This document shows positions 33,008-41,366 of a DNA stretch of 47,458 nucleotides, in pieces. The DNA lies in assembly GCA_002441465.1 (NCBI GenBank), contig DJWE01000089.1:1-47458 (forward strand). The letters run 5' to 3'. Position 1 is the first letter of the stretch, and each line of letters starts with the position of its first letter. The notes beneath the pieces were generated by a model, which made no database searches, was not told the origin of the DNA, and saw nothing but the letters and a program-made list of their open reading frames with translations. The DNA is from Propionibacteriaceae bacterium UBA6238. Lineage in GTDB: Bacteria; Actinomycetota; Actinomycetes; Propionibacteriales; Propionibacteriaceae. The position numbers were made by a program, and so were the translations under genes.

Positions 33008-34581
33008 GACACCTCCCGGACATGGGCGCTCAGGTCGCTGTCGTCGCCGGAGGCCGCTGCGAGGACATCAGCCTGCTTGGCATCGGGACCAAACTCCACG
33101 GTTGTCGTGCCTGCGCGAATGACATAGAGCCGGTCGCAGATGCGGATCGCCTCTGCGACGTCGGATGTGACGACGAGAACTGCGGTGCCCTCATGGGCGA
33201 GTTCGCCGACGATGCGGTGGATCTCGTCCTTGGCGCCGACGTCGACCCCATGGGTGGGCTCGGCGAGGATCAGCACCGGAGGACGCTCAACCGTTTCGCG
33301 GGCGAGCACGACCTTCTGGGCATTTCCGCCGGACATCGCGGCGACCGGCTGACGTTCGCTCGGTGTCTTGATCGAGAGCCGGGAGATCATCTGCCGAGCA
33401 ACAATCGATTCCTGCCGACGATCGATCCACGTTCGCGCCTTCGACAGCAGGCTCAGGTGGCCGATCGAGATGTTGAAAGCAATCGGCTGGAAGGAGAACA
33501 TTCCCTGCGCCTTACGGTCCGCCGGAAGCATGCCGATGCCCAACGACTGTGCCGCTCGAGGACTGCGCGGTTCTACCACTGTGCCGTCGAGAAGGATCCG
33601 TCCGCCCGTCGGTCGGCGCATGCCGTAGACGGCCTCGGCGATCTCGGCGACACCGGACCCGACGAGCCCATAGAGACCGACCACTTCTCCGGGCCGCACC
33701 GAGACGTTCACGTCATGGAACTGGCCCTCCAGGGTCAAGCCTTCGAGGGCGAGACGCGGGTCTCCTTCGGGAAAGGTCCGCTCCGTCCGTGCCTCGACAA
33801 GCGCCTCTCCTACCATCAGTTCGATCACGCGACGTATCGAAAGGTCCTGAATGGGCCAAGTACCGAGTGTCTCTCCGTCACGCATCACGGTGACCTCTTG
33901 ACATAGCTTGAAGAGCTCATCCAACCGGTGTGAGATGTAGATGACGGACACGCCGGTCTTGGTGAGGCGTCGGACGATATTGAATAGGACATCGATCTCG
34001 GAGTCCGTGAGGATCGCAGACGGTTCATCGAGAATCAGGATCTTGGCATTGCCAGCGAGCGCCTTGGCGATCGAGACCTGTTGTTGTTGAGCGATCGAAA
34101 GAGAGCCGACGGTCTTGGTGGCGTACGAGGCGGGTAGACCGAGCATGGTGAGAAGTTCGATCACTTTCGCGTTCTGCGCGAGCCAGTCGACCCTGGTCCC
34201 AGAGGTAATCTCGCGCCCGATGAAGATGTTCTCCGACACGGTCAGCTCGGCAAAGAGCTGAGGCTCTTGATACACGGTCTGAATGCCAAACGCCATGGCG
34301 TCGATCGCACTGGAGAGCGTAATCGGTGCACCTTCAAAGAATATCTCGCCCGTATCCGCCGACTCGGCGCCAGAGATGATCTTGATGAGCGTTGACTTGC
34401 CCGCGCCGTTCTCTCCTACGATCGCATGGACCGTCCCCGGCCTGACGGTTATGTCGGCCTTCTTGATGGCTCGCACACCCCCGTACCGCTTGGAAATCCC
34501 CTGAAGGTGTAACCGAGCCGTGCCTGAGTCCGGCAGGTCGACCGGGTCGGGAGTGGTGGGCACACTATCGGGGATGCTCAT
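33004..34581 (-). CDS. rhaT: Sugar ABC transporter ATPase (RhaT/RbsA type)
   Basis: The 525-aa protein has two fused nucleotide-binding domains. The first has a full Walker A (GENGAGKST, near residue 57), the signature LSIAQQQQVSIAKAL and Walker B ILILDEPSA. The second has a degenerate Walker A (GLYGLVGSGVAEIAE) but keeps MSGGNAQKVVLARE and LAEPTHGVDVGAKDEI, as is normal for CUT2 sugar ATPases. AGGAGG precedes ATG 34581. A perfect 14-bp hairpin separates it from the binding-protein gene. The symbol follows the Rhizobium RhaSTPQ naming. Confidence 0.93.
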   Translation of the reverse strand: MSIPDSVPTTPDPVDLPDSGTARLHLQGISKRYGGVRAIKKADITVRPGTVHAIVGENGAGKSTLIKIISGAESADTGEIFFEGAPITLSSAIDAMAFGIQTVYQEPQLFAELTVSENIFIGREITSGTRVDWLAQNAKVIELLTMLGLPASYATKTVGSLSIAQQQQVSIAKALAGNAKILILDEPSAILTDSEIDVLFNIVRRLTKTGVSVIYISHRLDELFKLCQEVTVMRDGETLGTWPIQDLSIRRVIELMVGEALVEARTERTFPEGDPRLALEGLTLEGQFHDVNVSVRPGEVVGLYGLVGSGVAEIAEAVYGMRRPTGGRILLDGTVVEPRSPRAAQSLGIGMLPADRKAQGMFSFQPIAFNISIGHLSLLSKARTWIDRRQESIVARQMISRLSIKTPSERQPVAAMSGGNAQKVVLARETVERPPVLILAEPTHGVDVGAKDEIHRIVGELAHEGTAVLVVTSDVAEAIRICDRLYVIRAGTTTVEFGPDAKQADVLAAASGDDSDLSAHVREVS

Positions 34582-34626
34582 CGCAAGACCTCCTGGACGT
34601 CGGGTGTCGTGGGACGGATCGACTAC

Positions 34627-34660
34627 CCGGGTGCCGAGGCTTTCCGGCCTCGGCACCCGG
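34627..34660 (-). terminator. Perfect 14-bp hairpin between rhaS and rhaT
   Basis: CCGGGTGCCGAGGC (34627-34640) and its exact complement (34647-34660) flank the loop TTTCCG. The hairpin lies 18 bases past the rhaS stop. There is no T-tract. In ABC operons such intercistronic stems often dampen transcription of membrane genes, or protect the 3' end of the binding-protein message, so that the binding protein is made in excess. That role is inferred. Confidence 0.8.
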
Positions 34661-34677
34661 ATCGACCCACGAAGGGA

Positions 34678-35736
34678 TCAGTAGTTGTACTGGCCGACGT
34701 TGTCCTTGGTGATGATGAGCGGCGGCCCCAGCAGCAGCGTCTTGGTCGCCGCGTCGTACTTGATGTCGGGCATTGCTGCGCTAACGTTGTTGTCGGCCTT
34801 GAACGACTTGCCCTCGGCCACCTGCAGTCCAGCCCACGCCGTGAGGTACCCGAGGTTCTTCACGTCCCAGAGCACCGAGGCACTCGACGAGCCATCCTTG
34901 AGGTAGGGCGCCATCGCCATTGGCGTGCCCAGACCAACGGTGAATACCTTGCCGATCTTGCCGGCATCCTTCACGGCTTGGGCAACTCCAGGTGCTGAGG
35001 ATGTGCATTCACCTACAAGCCCAGTGAGGTCGGGATGGGCGTTCATGAGATCGGTCGCCATCTGGGTGGCCTTGTTCTGGTCCTCGCCGGCGTAGACGAT
35101 ATCGACGATCTGCATGTTCGGATACTTCGCGGCCGTGACCGTCTTCTGGACCGCGATCCAGCCGTTGAGGTTCGCCGCCGTTTCGCCGCAGGAGACGATG
35201 GCGTACTTGCCCTTCTCACCCATGGCCTTCGCGAGCTGGTCGGTCAGCGCCGTGCCAATCCCCTCCGTGGAGGCCTGCGATACGAACGCCTGGCGCACGG
35301 AGTCCGGAGCATCGGTGTCAGACGTGAGTACCTTGATCCCGGCGTCCTTGGCCTGCTGAAGGACAGGCGCCATCGAGTTCGGGTCATTCGGGGCGACGAT
35401 CAGCGTGTCGACCTTCTGCTGAATGTACGAGCGCACGATCTGCGCTTGAGCCGCCGCATCGGCCTGTGTCGGACCTTGGTACAGCCACTCAATCGGAAGG
35501 ACCTTGGCCGCTTCCTGGCCTCCGGCGTTCATCGCCTCGAAGTAGGGGATGCCCTGAAGTTTGGGAACGAAGGCAATCTTCTTCTTCGCACCCGCGTCTG
35601 CTGCGCCACTCGCGCTTGCATTGCTTCCTGAGGCCGCCGGTTGTGTGTTGTTGTTCTTGCTCGTGCATCCGGTCAACGCAAGCGCCGCCGTCACCGCGAC
35701 AGTGATGGCAATGCTTCCCGTTCTGTTGCGACGCAT
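34678..35736 (-). CDS. rhaS: Rhamnose-type ABC transporter substrate-binding lipoprotein
   Basis: The 352-aa protein has a lipoprotein signal (MRRNRTGSIAITVAVTAALALTGC; lipobox LTGC, Cys24) and a low-complexity Asn/Ser/Ala linker. A periplasmic-binding-protein type 1 fold follows (KIAFVPKLQGIPYFEAMNAGGQEAAK; VDTLIVAPNDPNSMAPVL; VLTSDTDAPDSVRQAFVSQ; YAIVSCG). The NDPNSMAPVL and TDAPDS motifs are those of RhaS/AI-2-type binding proteins. It is anchored outside the membrane and delivers sugar to the permeases. AAAGGAGAG precedes ATG 35736. The substrate is inferred from the neighbouring rhaI, rhaB and rhaD genes. Confidence 0.9.
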   Translation of the reverse strand: MRRNRTGSIAITVAVTAALALTGCTSKNNNTQPAASGSNASASGAADAGAKKKIAFVPKLQGIPYFEAMNAGGQEAAKVLPIEWLYQGPTQADAAAQAQIVRSYIQQKVDTLIVAPNDPNSMAPVLQQAKDAGIKVLTSDTDAPDSVRQAFVSQASTEGIGTALTDQLAKAMGEKGKYAIVSCGETAANLNGWIAVQKTVTAAKYPNMQIVDIVYAGEDQNKATQMATDLMNAHPDLTGLVGECTSSAPGVAQAVKDAGKIGKVFTVGLGTPMAMAPYLKDGSSSASVLWDVKNLGYLTAWAGLQVAEGKSFKADNNVSAAMPDIKYDAATKTLLLGPPLIITKDNVGQYNY

Positions 35737-36257
35737 TCTTCTCTCCTTTGTCGGTGCTGGGCGATCTAGGTTCGAAGTGACCGACGACCCGGTTGGGGCA
35801 TCGGAATGGACCATGATGATCGGCCGCGCTGAGTCCGTCGCGACAGCGATCCGCCGCAACAGCGCGGCCACAGTCCTCACTTGCCGCATCCCGGTCATCG
35901 GTACGGCATGGCGAGCAGAACCGGGGGCTCCGACTCTGGGGCGAAGACGCGGCCAACACCCGTGTAGGGGCACAGCTCCTCAGGGCGGAGAAAACGGGCT
36001 GGCGCCTGCTCCCGACGCGCCGATCTCGACGGAGGCGAGACACGTGCCGCGCTGTGCCCGCACAGCGAGTTCCTGGCTAATTCTCGCTTCCAGCGGGTCA
36101 ACGGCCCATTGGAATGCGCCGCGCACGCCCGACAGCCGATAGACGGTCCGGCGTGACGAACGTAAGTCGAGTCTGTCACCGTCAAGCGACACGGCTACGA
36201 CAGAATTGCTCGCGAGACCGAGGCTGACGGAAGTGGCTGAGCAACCCCTGCGGCTGA
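35737..36257 (-). other. Leader region of rhaS with a doubtful 93-codon ORF
   Basis: The 521 bases between the DeoR gene and rhaS should hold the importer promoter, but no clear -10/-35 pair could be fixed. A minus-strand frame from GTG 36261 to 35980 overlaps the DeoR stop as GTGA. It reads SNSVVAVSLDGDRLDLRSSRRTVYRLSG, which looks beta-strand-like, but its third-position base use is mixed and no family is recognised. It could be a small gene, a remnant, or chance. Confidence 0.4.
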
Positions 36258-37082
36258 TCACTGGGCACGACCGACCGTGCGGGCTGACGGATCGGCGGAA
36301 TCCGTGGTCGGGCTGACTAGTGTCCAGCTAATCCCCGCGTTCTCCCAGGCCTCGTGCACATCGGGGGGGACCCCATCGTTGGAGATCAACTGAGTGATCC
36401 GCTCTGGCGTCACAAAGGCGTGGGTCGCGAACCGCCCGACCTTCGACGAGTCGAAGATGCCGTAAACCTCCTGGCAGATGTTGGCGATCGCCTCCTTGGC
36501 CTGCGCCTCCTCAGGAGTGAGGTCCATGAGGCCACGCTGCAAACTGAGACCGACGACCCCGAAGAAGCCTTTGCTGATCTGACCTCGATCAGCAAAGACA
36601 TCACCAAGATATCCTGTCATCGACTCGGAAGAACGACGCAGGATCCCACCGGGCATAAGCACGGTGGCGTTGGACTGAGTGAGAAAGAGTCGAGCCGTCG
36701 GCAGTCCGTTCGTGACGACAAAGAGGGGGCTGACATCAAGCAATTCCTGAGCCAGGTAGTGCCCTGTCGTCGACGAGTCGATCGCTATGACATCGTCCGG
36801 TACGACGAGTCTTGCCGCTTGCTTGGCGACGGCTCGCTTAGCAGCCTCAGACTGACGTAACCGCATCTCGAACGCGCCCTCGTCCGGCGATGCCACAGCC
36901 ACGGCTCCACCTCGGATGCGCCGCAGCAGTCCGCTTTGCTCGAGGCCCTCAAGGTCGTTACGCAGAGTCACAAGTGAGACACCGAAGCGATAGGCGAGCT
37001 CGGCCACCTCGACGCGACCGTGCTGTTCGAGATCGAACAGGATGGTCTGCCGCCTCTCGAAGGCGCCCACGACTCGCTCCAC
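36258..37082 (-). CDS. DeoR-family transcriptional regulator of the rhamnose block
   Basis: The 274-aa protein has a DeoR HTH at the N-terminus (QTILFDLEQHGRVEVAELAYRFGVSLVTLRNDLEGLEQSGLLRRIRGGAV) and a DeoR C-terminal sensor domain (DDVIAIDSSTTGHYLAQEL; VVTNGLPTARLF; FFGVVGLSLQRGLMDLTPEEAQAKEAI; GIFDSSKVGRFA), which binds a phosphosugar in the family. Most DeoR proteins repress, releasing DNA when the phosphorylated intermediate appears; here L-rhamnulose-1-phosphate is the obvious candidate. The GTG at 37082 has GAGGGG upstream; a GTG at 37112 lacks an SD. It is the first gene of the minus-strand block. Confidence 0.88.
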   Translation of the reverse strand: MERVVGAFERRQTILFDLEQHGRVEVAELAYRFGVSLVTLRNDLEGLEQSGLLRRIRGGAVAVASPDEGAFEMRLRQSEAAKRAVAKQAARLVVPDDVIAIDSSTTGHYLAQELLDVSPLFVVTNGLPTARLFLTQSNATVLMPGGILRRSSESMTGYLGDVFADRGQISKGFFGVVGLSLQRGLMDLTPEEAQAKEAIANICQEVYGIFDSSKVGRFATHAFVTPERITQLISNDGVPPDVHEAWENAGISWTLVSPTTDSADPSARTVGRAQ

Positions 37083-37678
37083 GCGATGAATCCCCTCGCC
37101 AGTGCCGGACACCGTTGTCCCGACCGCGCTAACGCTTTCCGACGACTGCGGTAGTCACCTCTGCCGCACTACCGTCGACGTAGGGAACGTAAGCGATGGA
37201 GGGGCACTAGTCAAGAGTACCGAAAAGAACCGAAGGCCCGATCGTTACCAACGGACAGTCTGGTGCTCCCGGCGTCGAGGCTTCCCGCGGTCACCACGTG
37301 GGGCGCGCCGTGACCCGTGGCCGCCGTGGACGATCTCGCGGCGGCCAGGGCAGCGGAGGCCTGTCCAGCTCACTCCGCTCCGTGCGGGGTTGGACCAGGG
37401 CTTCGGCCAAGTTGCGTTTCAGCAGGTCAAGATCAGGTCGACGGGTCGATGCGGGTCGCGGGTGTGATGTCGGGTGTCCGCGGCGATGTTGGTGGCTTCG
37501 GCTCGGTGAGGAAAGCAGATCGCGATGGTCGAGGGGTGCGGGGCGCATGACGCCGCCCTCCAGGCGTCGCTCGTGGTCCGCCGCAGCACGGCGAGGGTCG
37601 GGTGAGGTGGCTGCGGCACACTGGGCGAGGGCCTCTACTGTGGGTGTGGCAAACGCGAAATCGGGGAAAGGCGGAAGG
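37083..37678. promoter_or_regulatory. Divergent region between deoR-type gene and FGGY kinase
   Basis: This stretch of about 600 bases has no supported gene; long frames in it are extensions of the kinase frame or shadows. It contains GGAACGTAAGCGATGG at 37184-37199, which matches 13 of 16 positions of the TetR-type operator at 43901-43916, and AT-richer DNA from 37180 to 37250, where divergent promoters may lie. Confidence 0.4.
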
Positions 37679-39271
37679 ATGAGCGCCGCGGCGAGCACAC
37701 GCGAGGACTTCTTCGAGAGCACGTCGCTCGGCATCGAACTCGGCTCCACCCGGATCAAGGCTTGCCTGATCGGCCCGGACCACGTGCCGATCGCCAGCGG
37801 CAGCCACGACTGGGAGAACCGGCTGGTCGACGGCGTATGGACATATGCGCTCGAGGACGTCTGGACCGGTCTGCAAAGCGCCGTCGTCGCGCTGCTCGCG
37901 GATGTGCAGCGGCAGTACGGCGTACGGCCCACCACGTTCGGAGCCCTCGGGGTCTCGGCGATGATGCACGGCTATCTGGCGTTCGACGAGGACGGCGAGC
38001 TGCTCGTCCCGTTCCGCACCTGGCGGAACACCTCGACGGGTCGCGCCGCCGGCGAGCTGACGGACCTGCTTGGCCACAACATCCCGCTGCGCTGGTCGAT
38101 CGCCCACCTCTATCAGGCGATCCTCGACGACGAGCCCCACGTGCCGGACGTCCGTTTCGTCACTACCCTCGCCGGTTACGTGCACTGGCGGCTGACCGGC
38201 CGCCGGGTCCTCGGCGTCGGTGACGCCTCGGGCATGTTCCCCATCGACCACGAAACCAGGAGCTACGACAAGGCCATGCTCGGCGCGGTCGACGGGCTGA
38301 TCGGTGCGCACCGGCCCGGGCTGACCGTCGAGGCACTGCTCCCGCAGGTGCTGTCCGCGGGTGAGGACGCCGGCAGGCTCACCGAGGAGGGGACCGCGCT
38401 GCTTGACCCGTCCGGCACCCTGCGGCCGGGCATCCCGCTGTGCCCGCCCGAGGGCGACGCGGGCACCGGGATGGTCGCCACCAACTCGGTGACACCGCGC
38501 ACCGGCAACGTCAGCGCCGGCACCTCGATCTTCGCGATGGTGGTGCTGGAGCGGCCACTCACGCAGGTGCACCACGAGCTGGACGTCGTCACCACGCCAG
38601 CCGGAGACCCTGTCGCGATGGTCCACTGCAACAACGGCGCCAGCGAGATCGACGCCTGGGCCGGACTCTTCCGCGAGTTCGCCCTCAGGTCTGGGCACAC
38701 CGCCTCGTCCGACGAGGTCTTCGGTACCTTGTTCCGGGCTGCGCTCGAGGGAGAGGCCGACGGCGGCGGGCTCGTCGCGTACAACTACCTGGCAGGCGAG
38801 CCCGTCACGGGCCTGGAGGCAGGTCGGCCGCTGGTGGTCCGGACGCCCGGCAGCAGCCTGAGACTGCCGACCTTCATGCGCGCCACGATCTACAGCGCGT
38901 TCGCCACGCTCAGCCTCGGGATGCGTGTGCTAGCCGCGGAGGGCGTGTCGCTGGACACGATGTTCGCGCACGGGGGCGTGTTCCGGACCGAGGGCGTCGC
39001 GCAACGGTTCCTCGCCGCCGCCCTGGACGCCCCGGTTGCCGTCGGGCGGACGGCCGGCGAGGGCGGGGCCTGGGGCATCGCTGTGCTGGCTGCCTACCTG
39101 GGTGCGGCTGTCGAGCAGGACCTCGGCGCGTACCTGAGCGACCGGGTGTTCGCGGGCGCGGACCTCGAGGTGGTGGAGCCGGATACCGCCGACGTGGCGG
39201 GTTTCGCGGCCTACCTTGAGCGGTTCGAAGCGGGGCTGGCGATCGAGCGTGCCGCCATCGCCGCCTTGTGA
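37679..39271 (+). CDS. FGGY-family carbohydrate kinase (ribulokinase/xylulokinase-like)
   Basis: The 530-aa kinase has SLGIELGSTRIKACLIGPD (phosphate-1 motif), TTFGALGVSAMMHGYLAFDEDGELL (near residue 100), PFRTWRNTSTG, a YVHWRLTGRRVLGVGDASGMFPID core and a C-terminal FAHGGVFRTEGVAQRF adenine region. The sequence type is one often found with L-arabinose or other pentose genes, but the sugar is not certain. GGGGAAAGGCGGAAGG precedes ATG 37679; the frame is open upstream to 37298. Downstream, an SD (GGAG) and GTG at 39301 begin a further gene that is lost within about 30 codons, next to IS110 sequence. Confidence 0.85.
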   Translation: MSAAASTREDFFESTSLGIELGSTRIKACLIGPDHVPIASGSHDWENRLVDGVWTYALEDVWTGLQSAVVALLADVQRQYGVRPTTFGALGVSAMMHGYLAFDEDGELLVPFRTWRNTSTGRAAGELTDLLGHNIPLRWSIAHLYQAILDDEPHVPDVRFVTTLAGYVHWRLTGRRVLGVGDASGMFPIDHETRSYDKAMLGAVDGLIGAHRPGLTVEALLPQVLSAGEDAGRLTEEGTALLDPSGTLRPGIPLCPPEGDAGTGMVATNSVTPRTGNVSAGTSIFAMVVLERPLTQVHHELDVVTTPAGDPVAMVHCNNGASEIDAWAGLFREFALRSGHTASSDEVFGTLFRAALEGEADGGGLVAYNYLAGEPVTGLEAGRPLVVRTPGSSLRLPTFMRATIYSAFATLSLGMRVLAAEGVSLDTMFAHGGVFRTEGVAQRFLAAALDAPVAVGRTAGEGGAWGIAVLAAYLGAAVEQDLGAYLSDRVFAGADLEVVEPDTADVAGFAAYLERFEAGLAIERAAIAAL

Positions 39272-39472
39272 AGCCTCGACCCATCGACCAGGAGACGCCA
39301 GTGAAGACTGGAGCGCCCCCGTCCGGCTCCCGCGGTCGCGCCGTCCTCTCACCTAGTTCCTCTCGCGGTCAGGCAGCGTACGACCTGATGCGATGAAGGA
39401 GCGGGCCTCCGCTCCTCGTGACCCTCCGGCGGATGCTGCTGGTGTCCACGTCTACGACGAAGGAGGCCCCTG
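39272..39472 (+). other. Truncated operon gene start and IS110 left flank
   Basis: GGAG at 39291 followed by GTG at 39301 has the form of a translation start, 29 bases past the kinase stop, but the frame ends near 39398 without recognisable protein. IS110-related sequence seems to begin within this stretch, since the SD GAAGGAGG at 39459 serves the IS110 transposase. The kinase operon therefore appears to be cut here. Confidence 0.45.
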
Positions 39473-40013
39473 ATGGAAGGGGATGACGGACCCCAGGTGG
39501 TGGGTACCGATCTGCATCGGCGGGGCACGGTGCTGATGCGCACCACGGACACCGGGTAGGTGCTCGAGCAGGTGCGGATCTTGAACGATGTCGACCGGTT
39601 GGCCGAAGTGATCGCGCGGGCTGGGAAACGGCCCGAGGTGGTGGTGGAGGCGACGTACGGGTGGTACTGGGCGGTCGACGCGCTGCAGGCGGCGGGGCGA
39701 ACGTGCACCTGGCGCACCCGTTAGGGGTCAGAGCATTCGAGTACAGGCGGGTCAAGAACGACGTGCGCGACGCGGCGGACCTGGCCGACCTGTTGCGGAT
39801 GGGCCGGTTGCCCGAGGCATGGATCGCCCCGCCGGCCACCCGTGAGCTGCACGAGCTGGTCCGTCACCGGGCCAAGCTCGTCGCGCTGCGCTCCCACTGC
39901 AAGGCCGAGGTCGCGCCGTGCTGGCCAAGTGCGGGTCACCGTGGTGATTGCCGACCTGTTCGGCGTCGAAGGCGACCAGATGCTGGACCGGCTTGACCTC
40001 CCGGCGCCCTATA
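39473..40013 (+). pseudogene. IS110-family transposase remnant
   Basis: The N-terminal DEDD part of an IS110 transposase is recognisable: VVGTDLHRRGTVLMRTTDTG, then VVVEATYGWYWAVDAL, VHLAHPLGVRAFEYRRVKNDVRDAADLADLLRMGRLPEAWIAP and a later VTVVIADLFGVEGDQML. It is broken by an in-frame TAG at 39557, by a one-base loss in a G-run near 39695 and by further small losses near 39910-39935. At 40014 it is interrupted by the end of an IS256-family copy. The C-terminal Ser-dependent domain is missing. Not functional. Confidence 0.88.
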
Positions 40014-40604
40014 CGGTGACGTCCCGCTGGGTGGTGGAGTTTCTCGACACCGTGCGGGTCGGTGCTCAGATCATGCCGTGAGGAGTTCGGGGGCATCCAC
40101 CTCCTGCTCGGCAACGGTGATCAGGGTGGTCATGGCGGCAAGCTGGGCCATGGAGTGTTCGGAGAGGTAGCGGCGGTCGGTGGGGCCCCTTCGTCGTGGG
40201 CCTCGACCAGGACGGCGCCGGCCAGTCGCAGCAGGGCGCCGGGGTTGGGGAAGACTCCCACGACGTCGGTGCGGTGTTTGACCTCCTTGTTCAGTCGTTC
40301 CAGGGGGTTGGTCGACCAGATCTTCTACCAGTGCGCGGCGGGGAGCCCGCTGAAGGCGAGCAGGTCCTCGCGGGCGCCGGTGAGCATGCCCGCGACCTCG
40401 GGGTGGGAGCGGCCCAGCTTCGTGGCGATGACCTCGAACTGCTCGACCACGTGGGCGGCGTCAGGTTGGGCGAAGATCGTGCGGATCGCGGCGGCGACCA
40501 TCTCGGCGTTGGTCTTGGAGACGGCGTCGAGCACGTTGCCGGTGTTGTAGACCCGGCAGCGTTGCCAGGAGGATCCGAGCAGCACCGAGGCGATCGCGGT
40601 CTTC
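40014..40604 (-). mobile_element. Truncated IS256-family copy inserted in the IS110 remnant
   Basis: The sequence matches the right half of the element at 44814-46236 in reverse orientation, including its right terminal repeat (starting ACGGTGACGTCCCG at 40014) and transposase codons for the C-terminal third. It has diverged from that copy by many substitutions and at least one one-base deletion near 40185-40190. The TAG after the AAHW codons is present here too (reverse complement near 40325-40330). The match ends near 40604, so the 5' two-thirds of the element are gone. Confidence 0.88.
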
Positions 40605-40787
40605 AGCGTTGTTGTGGGGCGTGTCCATTGACGTCGTGCTTGCGGTCCGGCGCCCGGAGTAGACCGAGCGGATCGGCTAGCGACCCGCGGCGCCACACGC
40701 ACTGCTCGCATCACCGGCCATCGTCGGTTGTCGGTCCCGCGTGGCTGACCCCCTGACATCGGGGCGCCCAGAAGAGCGGGCCCGACG

Positions 40788-40799
40788 TACAGTGGGCGG
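40788..40799 (+). promoter_or_regulatory. Leaderless-type -10 element before the small membrane protein
   Basis: TACAGT, then GGGCGG, then ATG at 40800: the same six-base spacing as at 11942, 14385 and 46737, with no SD. The 195 bases from the IS256 edge to this point hold nothing else that I recognise. Confidence 0.55.
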
Positions 40800-41102
40800 A
40801 TGGAACGCCGCGCTGCCCTCTTCATATGGAGAGTCACGCGCCTGCTTCTTGCCGCTGGTGGCTTTGCCGTGGCGACGGGAACCCTGGGGCTCTTGCAGGG
40901 TGCGTCTTCCAATTCCGCGTGGCTCTTGATCGTTCTCGGGATTGCGCTTGTCGTGGTGTCGAAGAGCGGACGTCCGGTTGACGAGGCGGTTGGGCGGGAC
41001 TGGTTAGTCCTCAGCGTCCGGGTGAGGCCATTCACCTCTGGTTTTGCCATCCTGCCGATCACGCCGCTCACGCCGCGTGGTGTGTCCCCACCCCGGGCCT
41101 GA
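40800..41102 (+). CDS. Small membrane protein, hypothetical
   Basis: A 100-aa protein with a basic N-terminus and two hydrophobic segments (TRLLLAAGGFAVATGTLGLL at about 13-32 and WLLIVLGIALVVV at about 41-53), followed by a hydrophilic tail. I recognise no family. The leaderless-type start and the membrane profile support a real gene. It lies between IS256 debris and the YidC gene. Confidence 0.55.
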   Translation: MERRAALFIWRVTRLLLAAGGFAVATGTLGLLQGASSNSAWLLIVLGIALVVVSKSGRPVDEAVGRDWLVLSVRVRPFTSGFAILPITPLTPRGVSPPRA

Positions 41103-41366
41103 CGTCCCCTGGATGCGGGTGTAGCGATCCCCGCTCCGTCGTGAGATCCGAAGCGTGTGCCACCGACGAGGTGGATGCCTTCGCAGAGCGCGCCGTTGCC
41201 GCGCTGGACAGGTGTCGAAATGCCGCAGTTGGCGACGCCACACAGCGCTGACCTGGTCAATGAGGTCACGGCGGGCTACCGGGCCGATCAATACGCGCCC
41301 ACCCCTGCACGAACACGAGCCTTTGCGGGCGCACGTACCGCCTGCCTTTCCCGAGGGACTTCTCTC

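Noticed and set aside
36158..37192. GAACGTAAG occurring both upstream of rhaS and upstream of deoR as a DeoR operator
   Set aside because: A single nine-base word in about 1 kb could recur by chance, and the flanking bases do not form a shared palindrome.
37298..37678. In-frame N-terminal extension of the FGGY kinase
   Set aside because: It is Arg/Gly-rich without structure; the kinase motif begins shortly after ATG 37679, which has an SD.
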